From: CAYRJD01 sp965247395
Lineage (GTDB): Bacteria; Actinomycetota; Acidimicrobiia; Acidimicrobiales; Poriferisodalaceae
Length of the DNA: 64,000 nt
NCBI GenBank assembly: GCA_965247395.1
Contig: OZ252012.1
Location: 310,001-374,000 of the forward strand
Direction: 5' to 3'
This document shows, one piece after another, positions 1 to 7,739 of the stretch. The notes below the pieces were generated by a model. The model saw only the letters and a program-made list of their open reading frames with translations. It had not been told where the DNA came from and searched no databases. The first letter of the stretch is position 1; each line of letters starts with the position of its first letter. The translations under genes were made by a program, and so were the position numbers.

Positions 1-1238
1 CTGGGCAGCACGTTGACGTGTACGTTCCCGTCGCCCAGATGCCCAAACAGAACCGTTTGCGCACCTGGGTCAATCTTTTCCACTACAGCAGGCACACCCT
101 CTACGAACTCCACCAAACGGCTGGCAGGAAGAGTTACGTCCAGTTTGTGCGGCGTGCCGACCGCGTTGACAGCCTCCGGTATCTGCTCTCTAAACGCCCA
201 CAACTGTCGCCGGCTAGTGGAATCCAAACCAACTGCTACATCGGCTACTAGATCACCTAGCGCATCAACAGCGTTGGCCAACTCGTCGGCTAACGCCTCC
301 ACGGATACAACGTTGCTGGCTACCTCAACTAGCAGCCACATAGGCCGCGAAGCAGTCCCGGCAGGTGGCTCTTCCATCTGTGCAGCTCCGACGGGCGGAC
401 GCACACCCAGGTACAAGCACACCACAGACATTGCGTTATCAAATACAGCCTCAAGCGCATAAATCGAACCCAGCTTGTTGCGCAGTTTGGCGGCAACATG
501 TACTCCGGCCGACACCGATCCCAGCGCCAACAAAGCAGTCACTAGTTGAGTCAGCGCGGGTCGCAGCTGCAACCGGACGGCGGTCACAACCGCCAGAGTT
601 CCTTCGCTGCCGGTTAGCAGTCCCGCCAAGTCGTAGCCCGTGTTGTCTTTAGCTAGCCCTGCCAGATGGCTCAGCACGGTGCCATCAGCCAACACTGCTT
701 CGATGCCGACCACCTGAGCTCGCATTGCGCCGTAACGCACCACGTTGATGCCGCCAGCGTTGGTGCTAACCATCCCGCCGATGGTTGCCGAATCACGCGC
801 TGCCAAATCAACGCCCACCGCTAGTTCGGCCGTTGCGGCATGTGCTTGCGCGTTGGCCAGAGTTACACCAGCTCCGAAGGTGGCTTGCGAAGAAAGTTCG
901 TCAACCGGACCACAAGTAGTCAGTCGCGCCAACGACAAAACCACCTCACCGCTCAGCGGAACGCTTCCACCGACAAGCCCAGTGTTGCCGCCTTGGGGTA
1001 CAACGCAAACCCCGGCGTTAGCCAACACCGACAAAGAGGCTGACACTTGTGCAGTATCTGCGGGCCGCACAACTAGAGGTGTGTAGCCCTGAAATCGACC
1101 ACTCCAATCAACGGCGTAGCTAGCGGTAACGCTGGGATCGGTCAGCACGTTGGTGGGCCCGACTATTTCTTTTAGGTGCTCAGTGAGAGCATCGGTGAGG
1201 GCACCGTCAACCGGACTGGTTGAGCTAGTGCTAGTCAC
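1..1238 (-). CDS. FAD-linked oxidase (D-2-hydroxyacid dehydrogenase type), C-terminus cut by window edge
   Basis: Translating the minus strand from a GTG at 1238 gives an open frame to base 1 with no stop. The N-terminal half holds the FAD-binding PCMH-type signature (PQGGNTGLVGG near residue 80) followed by a typical TIGGMVSTNAGG loop. The C-terminal part ends at the window edge in GHLGDGNVHVN, the histidine motif of the FAD-oxidase C-terminal domain. This architecture is that of flavoproteins oxidising D-2-hydroxyglutarate, D-lactate or glycolate; the exact substrate cannot be read from sequence. The gene lies 11 bp downstream of the glycerophosphodiesterase stop on the same strand and is probably cotranscribed with it. 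It is a distant paralogue of the glcD gene at 9560. Confidence 0.85.
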   Translation of the reverse strand, partial: MTSTSSTSPVDGALTDALTEHLKEIVGPTNVLTDPSVTASYAVDWSGRFQGYTPLVVRPADTAQVSASLSVLANAGVCVVPQGGNTGLVGGSVPLSGEVVLSLARLTTCGPVDELSSQATFGAGVTLANAQAHAATAELAVGVDLAARDSATIGGMVSTNAGGINVVRYGAMRAQVVGIEAVLADGTVLSHLAGLAKDNTGYDLAGLLTGSEGTLAVVTAVRLQLRPALTQLVTALLALGSVSAGVHVAAKLRNKLGSIYALEAVFDNAMSVVCLYLGVRPPVGAAQMEEPPAGTASRPMWLLVEVASNVVSVEALADELANAVDALGDLVADVAVGLDSTSRRQLWAFREQIPEAVNAVGTPHKLDVTLPASRLVEFVEGVPAVVEKIDPGAQTVLFGHLGDGNVHVNVLP

Positions 1239-1249
1239 GGGCTAAGCGC

Positions 1250-2107
1250 TTAGTTCTGGTCAAGATCTTCTGGCCAAGCACCGCGTGCGGCCAACACATC
1301 GCGCAGCACTATCGGCTGGTCGGTCATGATTCCGTCGACTCCCTTGTCAAGCAGTTGGTTCATGACTTGGGCGTCGTCAATGGTCCATACATGTACCGCA
1401 ATGCCGTGCGCGTGGGCGAAGCGCACGACTCGCTTGGTGGCCAGTGGAACCATTCCGTGGAGTCGAGGTATCTGCAGCGTGTTGGCTCGAAATCGGCGTG
1501 GTTCCCCGGCCTTGCGTGTGCCAGCCTTGCGGGCACTTCCCAGTAACGATGCCAATCGAAAGTTGAGAATCTGTTTGGGTCCCATTGACAGGCACACCGC
1601 CTTTCCAAACTCCTCGTCCAAGCGGGTTAGTCGCGCGCTAGAGAATGACCCAAGACAAACTCGGTCAAGCACGCCGGGCCTGCGTAAGGCCTTGATCAGC
1701 AGTGGCACCGTCGCGTCGATTTTCGGGTCAATGCAGATGCGCATGTCGGGCCAGGCATCAAGTAATTCTTCTAACCGTGGGATTGGTTCGGTGCCGCCAA
1801 TCTTGGCTTGAGACACTTCGCTCCAAGTCATCTCCGCAATGACACCGGTCGAATCGGTTACCGGATTTAGCTTCGGGTCGTGGAACACCACCAGCTTGTT
1901 GTCCGCGGTGGCTTGGACGTCGGTTTCCAAGTAGCGGTAGCCCAACCCAACGGCTCCGGCAAACGCTGTCATTGTGTTTTGCGGCCACAGACCGGCTCCG
2001 CCCCTGTGCGCAATCGCCACCGGTGCTGGCACGGCTAGGTATGGGTGCAGGTCTTCACCGTGAGTGGCTGTTGGTGGAATGTCTGTTGGTGGAGTGTCAG
2101 CTGGCAT
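1250..2107 (-). CDS. glycerophosphodiester phosphodiesterase family protein
   Basis: The protein shows the GDPD fold signature: HRGGAGLWPQNT near its N-terminus, then YLETDVQAT with the metal-binding Glu and Asp, and VVFHDP with the second catalytic His. It should hydrolyse glycerophosphodiesters to glycerol-3-phosphate and an alcohol. The Glu of the usual PENT motif is Gln here. The frame is open up to an ATG at 2341, which would add 78 residues containing eight heptads of the type NALVTAY encoded by a 21-bp tandem repeat. I prefer the ATG at 2107 because the heptads lie outside the domain and the family normally begins close to the HRG motif. Neither start has a clear Shine-Dalgarno sequence, so the start is uncertain. 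Confidence 0.85.
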   Translation of the reverse strand: MPADTPPTDIPPTATHGEDLHPYLAVPAPVAIAHRGGAGLWPQNTMTAFAGAVGLGYRYLETDVQATADNKLVVFHDPKLNPVTDSTGVIAEMTWSEVSQAKIGGTEPIPRLEELLDAWPDMRICIDPKIDATVPLLIKALRRPGVLDRVCLGSFSSARLTRLDEEFGKAVCLSMGPKQILNFRLASLLGSARKAGTRKAGEPRRFRANTLQIPRLHGMVPLATKRVVRFAHAHGIAVHVWTIDDAQVMNQLLDKGVDGIMTDQPIVLRDVLAARGAWPEDLDQN

Positions 2108-2139
2108 CGTGTAAGTATCGCCGAGAGTGCGCGGTGCCA

Positions 2140-2307
2140 GTGCGTCGCACGCAGTTACTAGTGCGTTGTACGCAGTTACTAGTGCGTTGTACGCAGTTAC
2201 TAGTGCGTTGTACGCAGTTACTAGTGCGTTGTACGCAGTTACTAGTGCGTTGTACGCAGTTACTAGTGCGTTGTACGCAGTTACTAGTGCGTTGTACGCA
2301 GTTACTA
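2140..2307. repeat. 21-bp tandem repeat, eight units
   Basis: Seven identical 21-bp units (GTGCGTTGTACGC then AGTTACTA) run from 2161 to 2307, preceded by one variant unit at 2140-2160 and followed by a decayed partial copy. Each unit contains the inverted repeat TGCGT-TGT-ACGCA and the palindrome ACTAGT. The array lies at the divergent boundary between the GDPD gene (minus) and the SirB1-like gene (plus). It is either a translated heptad repeat at the GDPD N-terminus or an array of regulatory sites. Confidence 0.95.
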
Positions 2308-2355
2308 GCGCGTTGACACAGTTACCGTGCGGCAGTGTCATCGACTGGAGGGGAT

Positions 2356-3234
2356 TTGCCTAAGCGGGCTAGTACCAGCCGCTTCGTTGAGCTAATCAGC
2401 GAGTCCGAGATTCGCCTTGATCGGGCGGCACTGGAGATAGCGCTTTGTTGTCGCCCAGACGAAGTCAACGTTGCAGCCAGCTTGGCGTTGTTAGATGAGT
2501 TCGCATTACAAGTCGAGGCTTACTTGGGCACGGGCCAGGCTGGCTTAAGCAAAGACGCCAGCCACACCAAGCCAGACCTCGGGTCACCAACCGCAAAGTC
2601 GGTTACCGACACGCTGTACAGGGAGCTTGGGTTCGGTGGCGACCGTGCCGACTATTACCAACCGGATAACAGCTACCTAGATCGCGTGCTGGTTAAACGC
2701 AGCGGCATTCCCATAACGCTGGCGGTGGTGGTGATCGAGGTGGCTCGCCGGATGGGTATTCGTTTAGATCCCGTCGGCATGCCGGGGCATTTCCTAGTCG
2801 GTGTACCGACTACTGAGCGAACACAACCGCAGTTCTTTGATCCGTTTGACGGGGTGTACCTGGATTACGACGGAGCTAAAACACTTTTCCAGCGCCCGAG
2901 GCATGAAGCGCCGTTTAGCGACGAGTTTCTAAAACCGATACCGCCTGCGATGGTCTTGCGACGGATTCTCAACAACTTGAGGCTGAACTACCTGCATCAG
3001 TCGCAACCCACATCGCTACGCGATGTAAATGCGTTAGCCGTCATATTGGAGCTGATTGTCTGTTTGCCCGATTGTTCGCCGACCGATTATCTGCAGCTAG
3101 CCGACGTGCTTACTCATCTCGGTGACTTAGACGTTGCTGTCAAACACTTAGAAGCCGGTGCGCAGCGCTCAAAAGGTTCCGATGCCGAAGCATTGCTAGC
3201 CGCCGCCAAGCGGTTGCTCGCACGATTGAACTAA
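2356..3234 (+). CDS. SirB1 family protein (transglutaminase-like fold plus TPR-like tail)
   Basis: The central region (YRELGFGGDRADYY, then DRVLVKRSGIPITLAVVVIE and GMPGHFLVG, with FFDPFDG after it) is the hallmark of the SirB1/transglutaminase-like family. The C-terminal third is a helical TPR-like segment. The biochemical role of SirB1 proteins is not established; the name comes from a Salmonella locus. I chose TTG at 2356 because GGAGGGG lies immediately upstream; an in-frame GTG at 2335 is the alternative and would make the gene about seven residues longer. It is divergent from the GDPD gene, with the 21-bp repeat between them or inside the GDPD N-terminus. Confidence 0.8.
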   Translation: MPKRASTSRFVELISESEIRLDRAALEIALCCRPDEVNVAASLALLDEFALQVEAYLGTGQAGLSKDASHTKPDLGSPTAKSVTDTLYRELGFGGDRADYYQPDNSYLDRVLVKRSGIPITLAVVVIEVARRMGIRLDPVGMPGHFLVGVPTTERTQPQFFDPFDGVYLDYDGAKTLFQRPRHEAPFSDEFLKPIPPAMVLRRILNNLRLNYLHQSQPTSLRDVNALAVILELIVCLPDCSPTDYLQLADVLTHLGDLDVAVKHLEAGAQRSKGSDAEALLAAAKRLLARLN

Positions 3235-3264
3235 GTACGCCTGACGGACGCACTGGGCTACGTG

Positions 3265-3897
3265 CTAAGCACCCAGCATTAGTTCCGGGTAGCCGCGCAG
3301 ATGTGTGCGTTCGTTGATCGCCAAAACGCTGCGATGCCCTCGGTTTGATGCCATCACCCGCGTTACCGACGTGTAATCCACGTCAAAGCGCAAGAACTTC
3401 TCTGCGCTAAATCCGAGGCAATGCGCCAGATATGCGTTGATCACGCCGCCGTGGCAGGCCACAGCCACAAGCTCACCTGGATGATCGGCCACGATCCGCT
3501 CGATGGTTTCAATCACCTCGTTCATCCAAGCCGCAACCGCCGCACTGTCGCTTGGATTAAAGGTGCCCGTTGCCAACTCATCCCACCGCGCACGATTTGT
3601 CTGTTTGAGAACTTCCATCGGCACATACGCCGAAGCGCGTCTGTCAAACTCGCTCAAACCCTCGCGTACCGCAACGTCGGCCGGCTCAAACCCGACTGCA
3701 GTCGCGATCGGTTCGGCCGTCTGAAGCGCACGTGCCATCGGGCTGGCATAAACCCGATGTGGCCCTAGTTCCGCTAACCACTTCGCTGCCAGGTCAGCTT
3801 GACGACGCCCAATCTCTGATAGCGGCGGATCTGCAAAACCGCCGTCATCACGAATCTCAGAAACGGGTTGACCATGTCGAACCAGCACTAGTTCCAT
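3265..3897 (-). CDS. histidine phosphatase family protein
   Basis: The 210-residue protein starts MELVLVRHGQP, giving the catalytic RHG motif of the phosphoglycerate-mutase/histidine-phosphatase superfamily at residues 7-9. The second phosphate-binding region follows at PLSEIGRRQA and YASPMARALQTAEPIA, and the second catalytic His lies in VAVACHGGVI. It probably acts on a small phosphorylated metabolite; the substrate is not predictable. It converges with the SirB1-like gene (30 bp between stops) and diverges from pyruvate kinase (90 bp between starts). Confidence 0.85.
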   Translation of the reverse strand: MELVLVRHGQPVSEIRDDGGFADPPLSEIGRRQADLAAKWLAELGPHRVYASPMARALQTAEPIATAVGFEPADVAVREGLSEFDRRASAYVPMEVLKQTNRARWDELATGTFNPSDSAAVAAWMNEVIETIERIVADHPGELVAVACHGGVINAYLAHCLGFSAEKFLRFDVDYTSVTRVMASNRGHRSVLAINERTHLRGYPELMLGA

Positions 3898-3987
3898 TCA
3901 GCCAACACTACGAAAGCCAGCAGAGAATCCAGCAGAAGTCGCTGCGCTCCTCACCGCAGCACTACGCGGTGGGTACCTTGTAAGCAA

Positions 3988-5421
3988 ATGGCTCGTCGCA
4001 CCAAGATCATTGCCAGTATCGGCCCTGCCTGCGATAACGAGGTGGCGCTGAAAGAAGTAATTGAGGCGGGAGCAGATGTCATCCGTCTTGCGCTAGCCCA
4101 CGGCTCCCTTGACAGTCAGATTGAGACGTTCCATCTGATTCGAAAGGTCAGCGCTGACCTAAACCGTCAAGTCGGGATTCTCGTTGATTTGCCAGGTCCC
4201 AAGATCCGCTGCGCGAGATTCCCCCAAGGTGGTTGCGACATCACCGAAGGCCAAGGATTGTTGCTTTCCAGCGAAGGCGACGCAAGTAGTGCTGAGCGCA
4301 TTGTGGTGGAGTACGAACACCTGCTGAGAGATGTCAATCCCGGGGACCGACTGTCATTTGGTGATGGCAACGTTGTGATAGCAGTAACCGCTCGCGAGGG
4401 TGACGCGCTAGAAGTAGAGGTGATTCACGGCGGCCACCTAGAGGGGCGTCCCGGTGTGCACATTCCTTCAGATCGGTTGGATATGCCTTCGCCCACCCCC
4501 GAAGACCTGAAACTGGCGGAGATCTTTACCGAACTTGGTGCTGACATGTTGGCCGTGTCTTTCGTGCGCTCGGCCGAAGACATGCAGAGATTGAATGCGG
4601 AACCCGCTCCGCGCGGTCCTCTATTGGTAGCGAAGATCGAGACGCGCTCCGCAGTAACAAACCTGGCTGGGATCATCGAAGCATCGGGTGCGGTGATGGT
4701 GGCCCGCGGTGATCTGGGTGCTGAATTCAACATCGAAGAACTTCCGCACCTGCAAAAGAAGATCATCGAAGCCTGCATCGCGTTGGGACGCCCCGCCATC
4801 ACGGCCACGCAGATGTTGGAATCGTTACTGCACGCCTCGGTTCCCACGCGAGCCGAAGCCTCCGACGTGGCTAACGCAGTGTTTGATGGCACCTCAGCGG
4901 TGATGCTGAGCGGCGAGACCGCCATAGGCCACAACCCTGCCAACGCCGTAGAGATGATGTCGCGCATAGCCGCTCGCGCGGACGAAAACTTTGATTACGC
5001 CGCCTGGGCCGAACGGATAACTGCGGTTCGCAGCGTTTCGTATGTCGCCGAAGAGTTTTTGCGAGTAACCGATGCTCTCACCATGGCGGCATCACGTGCG
5101 GCTACTGCGATCAACGCTGACGCAATCATGTGCTTAAGCAGGTCGGGTTTTACCGCTCGCAGCATGGCTCGCTTTCGCCCGTCCATGCCCATGGTCGGTT
5201 TTACCCCTGACCCGCGTACCGCTTATCAACTTTCTTTGTCGTGGGGAGTCAAGCCGTTTCTGTTTAAGGAGAGCTGGTCGCCAACAGAGAACGCAACCAG
5301 AGCTGTGGCGGCGGCTGCGGACGCCGGGCTAGTCGAATCGGGCGACATGGTGGTGGTGGTGTCGGGCTCAAGCGCTGAATCACACGCCACCGACACCATG
5401 CGTGTGGTGCGAGTGAACTAG
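3988..5421 (+). CDS. pyk: pyruvate kinase
   Basis: Transfers phosphate from phosphoenolpyruvate to ADP in the last step of glycolysis. The 477-residue length is usual. Seen motifs are TKIIASIGPACD at the N-terminus, VARGDLGAE, ITATQMLESLL and PTRAEASDVANAVFDGT followed by AVMLSGETA. The metal site is unusual: the family motif RxNFSHG is RLALAHG (residues 33-39), so the Asn and Ser ligands of the monovalent cation are both Ala. The position of rabbit Glu117 is Lys72 (DLPGPKIR). That Glu-to-Lys change is known to mark K+-independent pyruvate kinases, so this enzyme is predicted not to need K+. No strong ribosome binding site is visible upstream of the ATG. Confidence 0.93.
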   Translation: MARRTKIIASIGPACDNEVALKEVIEAGADVIRLALAHGSLDSQIETFHLIRKVSADLNRQVGILVDLPGPKIRCARFPQGGCDITEGQGLLLSSEGDASSAERIVVEYEHLLRDVNPGDRLSFGDGNVVIAVTAREGDALEVEVIHGGHLEGRPGVHIPSDRLDMPSPTPEDLKLAEIFTELGADMLAVSFVRSAEDMQRLNAEPAPRGPLLVAKIETRSAVTNLAGIIEASGAVMVARGDLGAEFNIEELPHLQKKIIEACIALGRPAITATQMLESLLHASVPTRAEASDVANAVFDGTSAVMLSGETAIGHNPANAVEMMSRIAARADENFDYAAWAERITAVRSVSYVAEEFLRVTDALTMAASRAATAINADAIMCLSRSGFTARSMARFRPSMPMVGFTPDPRTAYQLSLSWGVKPFLFKESWSPTENATRAVAAAADAGLVESGDMVVVVSGSSAESHATDTMRVVRVN

Positions 5422-5461
5422 CGCAACTGACGTATTTCAGTCACAAGCATCAGCTCACACA

Positions 5462-6358
5462 ATGAGTTTGCACCCTCACCGCCGCGAGCTGCGAGGCCTG
5501 GCGGTTTATGAGCACGCACCCCGCGAACCCATCAACGAGAAATCGCTGGCGCCATCTCCTGCAGATGTATCGGATAACGCGAGCAAGCCGAGAACCCACG
5601 CAGTGGTGGACCGCACAGTGGACGGAATGGTGGACAACATAGTGCTGGTGCATGGCACGCTTGATCGCGCAGCAGGCATGTTGCGGGTAGCTCGCCGTCT
5701 GCGCAGATATCAGTTAACGCGTTACGACCGCCGTGGTTACGGTCGTTCTGCCGCCACGGGCCCTGCGCAGAGTTTTGACCAACAGTTAGAAGATCTTGCA
5801 GCTGTCATCGGCGATCAGCGCGTCATCTTGTTCGGGCACAGCTATGGAGGAGTGCTAGCGCTGGCTTTGGCGACCCAGCGTCATCAAGGGGTGGCGGCGG
5901 TTGTCAGCTTTGAGACGCCTCGTGCCTGGGAACCGTGGTGGACGCCACCGCCTAGCAACGACTTGCTTGACAAGTCGGCTGCGGCCGATGCTGGCGAAGA
6001 GTTCTGTCGCTCAATTATGGGCAGCCAAACCTGGGAAGCGCTGCCGCAGGCAACTCGCACAGCGCGGCGCTGCGAAGGGCTGGCAATGGTTACCGAGCTG
6101 CAGCATCAGCACGTTCAGCAATATGACCCAAGAGTCATTGAAGTGCCAGTGATAGTCGGCGTGGGCGAGCTTTCCGGGCCTCGTACTCAACGCGCTGCAC
6201 AGCTGACCGCAGACGAAGCTCCGCTAGGTGAGCTTCACGTCGTGCCCGAAGCCGGACACGCGGCTCCCGCCTCACATCCAGAGGAAATGGCTCAGCTAAT
6301 TGCCCACGCGCACACGGTCTTCGCCGCACAAGATGTTCTCAGGCACCGAGATATCTAG
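5462..6358 (+). CDS. alpha/beta hydrolase
   Basis: The core shows VLVHGTLDRA (oxyanion-hole region), YDRRGYGRS, the nucleophile elbow GHSYGG, and a C-terminal EAGHAAPASHPEE carrying the catalytic His. This is a standard alpha/beta-hydrolase fold with Ser-Asp-His triad; substrate unknown. The first 55 residues look unstructured and lack homology to the fold, so the true start may be internal. The gene follows pyk by 40 bp on the same strand. Its last 63 bp overlap the convergent small membrane protein gene. Confidence 0.8.
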   Translation: MSLHPHRRELRGLAVYEHAPREPINEKSLAPSPADVSDNASKPRTHAVVDRTVDGMVDNIVLVHGTLDRAAGMLRVARRLRRYQLTRYDRRGYGRSAATGPAQSFDQQLEDLAAVIGDQRVILFGHSYGGVLALALATQRHQGVAAVVSFETPRAWEPWWTPPPSNDLLDKSAAADAGEEFCRSIMGSQTWEALPQATRTARRCEGLAMVTELQHQHVQQYDPRVIEVPVIVGVGELSGPRTQRAAQLTADEAPLGELHVVPEAGHAAPASHPEEMAQLIAHAHTVFAAQDVLRHRDI

Positions 6359-6574
6359 GCTAAATACCGAGCAGTCACAAGTCTCATAGCAGTCTCGCAA
6401 GTTGATCCACTGGGTGGCTAGCACCGCTGCTAGAACAACGATCACTGCGACCAAGAGCAGCAACTTGCCTGTCTTGCGCACAAGCTTGAATGACAACACT
6501 GCGGCTACTACGAGCCCGGCAATCACTGCGACCAGTATTAGCTGAGCGTCGCCTACCTCTAGCCAATCCGGCAT
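6296..6574 (-). CDS. small membrane protein, function unknown
   Basis: From the ATG at 6574 the frame encodes 92 residues with two strongly hydrophobic segments: LILVAVIAGLVVAAVLSF and LLLLVAVIVVLAAVLA, separated by a basic KLVRKTGK loop. A Cys-rich patch (RDCYETCDC) follows. The open frame extends to 6679 but the extra N-terminal residues look unrelated. I recognise no family. The gene overlaps the 3' end of the hydrolase convergently. The two clean transmembrane helices with a positive inner loop support a real gene, but the short length keeps confidence modest. Confidence 0.5.
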   Translation of the reverse strand: MPDWLEVGDAQLILVAVIAGLVVAAVLSFKLVRKTGKLLLLVAVIVVLAAVLATQWINLRDCYETCDCSVFSLDISVPENILCGEDRVRVGN

Positions 6575-6700
6575 CACGGAGATGAGAATAGATAACTGCG
6601 GCGGTAGATTTAGGGCATCGTCACAGAAACCCCGCAAGACCCCGCACCGGAGGCCTCGCCAACACCCATCGGGATTCACCGTGGCGGCCCGCCGGAGACG

Positions 6701-7102
6701 GTGCTCGACCCGTCACCGGAAGCGGCGATTGCCGCTCTGGATCAAGCCCTGAGCGCGGCGGGACCCGAAGCGATATCGCAACTCGCTGAGGTGGCACGGA
6801 ACTGGCCACGGTTACCGGAAGTTTGGGCTGAGCTAGGCAAGGCCAGCCAGACTGAGAACGAAACTATTGCCGCCTATGCGTATTTTCGAGTTGGCTATCA
6901 CCGCGGGCTTGACACATTGCGCGCGCAAGGCTGGCGTGGCAGTGGCTACGTGCGTTGGCAGCACCCAACCAACCGAGGTTTCTTGTATTGCCTGAAAGGG
7001 CTGCAGGAGTGTGCCGCCGCCATATCAGAGGCGGACGAAGCCGAGCGTTGCGCCCAATTCTTAACGCAGCTTGACCCCACCGGCGCACCGCCAGGTGAGT
7101 AA
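6701..7102 (+). CDS. DUF3151 family protein
   Basis: The 133-residue product matches my recollection of DUF3151, a family essentially confined to Actinobacteria: a helical N-terminus, then YAYFRVGYHRGLDTLR, a Trp-rich GWRGSGYVRW segment, NRGFLYCLKGL and a short helical end. Function is unknown. GTG at 6701 is the only conventional start, but the frame stays open upstream to about 6617 and reads IHRGGPPETVL just before it, which resembles the conserved N-terminus of relatives; the true start might therefore be a rare codon upstream. The gene overlaps the following mobA-like gene by 8 bp, suggesting translational coupling. Confidence 0.75.
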   Translation: MLDPSPEAAIAALDQALSAAGPEAISQLAEVARNWPRLPEVWAELGKASQTENETIAAYAYFRVGYHRGLDTLRAQGWRGSGYVRWQHPTNRGFLYCLKGLQECAAAISEADEAERCAQFLTQLDPTGAPPGE

Positions 7103-7688
7103 CAAACCAAAACAAAGCTCACCAACTGGGGCGATCTTGAGCGGTGGAGCCTCGCGGAGAATGGGTCAAGACAAGGCAACGCTGAACGTCGCTGGCAGGC
7201 CAATGGCGCAATGGGTCGCCACTGCAATGCGTGACGGTGGCCTAAACGATGTTGTGATCCTGGGTCCCGAATCGGTGGCTGACATCAACGCCGTGCCAGA
7301 TGCCGAACCAGGTGCAGGTCCGCTGGCAACTTTGGTAGGTGCGCTTGAGCAAATCGGCGATCTGTTTGTTTGCCCGTGCGATGTGCCAACCCTGCGAGGC
7401 GAGCTTGTGAGTCAAATCGTGTCCGTTGCCGATGCCACGAAGCGTCTGGTAGTGCTGGCGCATAGCGACCGTCTTGAACCACTCATCGGCGTGTACCGAG
7501 CTTCCGCAGCGCCTCCACTGCAAGAAGCGCTTGAGCGTGGTGCACGCGGTCCGCTTCAGGCGCTAGTCGATCAAGAGGCCATTGAGTATGTGTCGGTTAG
7601 TGCCGCGGTAGCTGACGTCCGCAATGTGAACGAGCCAGACGATATGGCCGACGTGCAGCAACAGCTCAGCGCTCGACTAACCGGTTGA
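7095..7688 (+). CDS. mobA: MobA-like nucleotidyltransferase (molybdenum cofactor guanylyltransferase)
   Basis: The N-terminus reads GAILSGGASRRMGQDKA, the LxGGxSxRMGxDK nucleotide-binding signature of the MobA/GlmU-type nucleotidyltransferases, and DLFVCPCDVP matches the metal-binding Asp motif. MobA attaches GMP to molybdopterin to form the guanine dinucleotide cofactor used by DMSO-reductase-family enzymes such as formate dehydrogenase. Start chosen at GTG 7095, overlapping the DUF3151 stop by 8 bp; a TTG at 7071 is also in frame. No molybdoenzyme lies in the window. Confidence 0.8.
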   Translation: MSNKPKQSSPTGAILSGGASRRMGQDKATLNVAGRPMAQWVATAMRDGGLNDVVILGPESVADINAVPDAEPGAGPLATLVGALEQIGDLFVCPCDVPTLRGELVSQIVSVADATKRLVVLAHSDRLEPLIGVYRASAAPPLQEALERGARGPLQALVDQEAIEYVSVSAAVADVRNVNEPDDMADVQQQLSARLTG

Positions 7689-7739
7689 TTCTTAAATGAG
7701 TGATTGTTGCATGAGTGATTTTCGCGTGAGCGGTTTGAA

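Noticed and set aside
13..1086. Plus-strand frames in the first kilobase
   Set aside because: They are antisense to the FAD-linked oxidase, whose minus-strand translation contains clear motifs.
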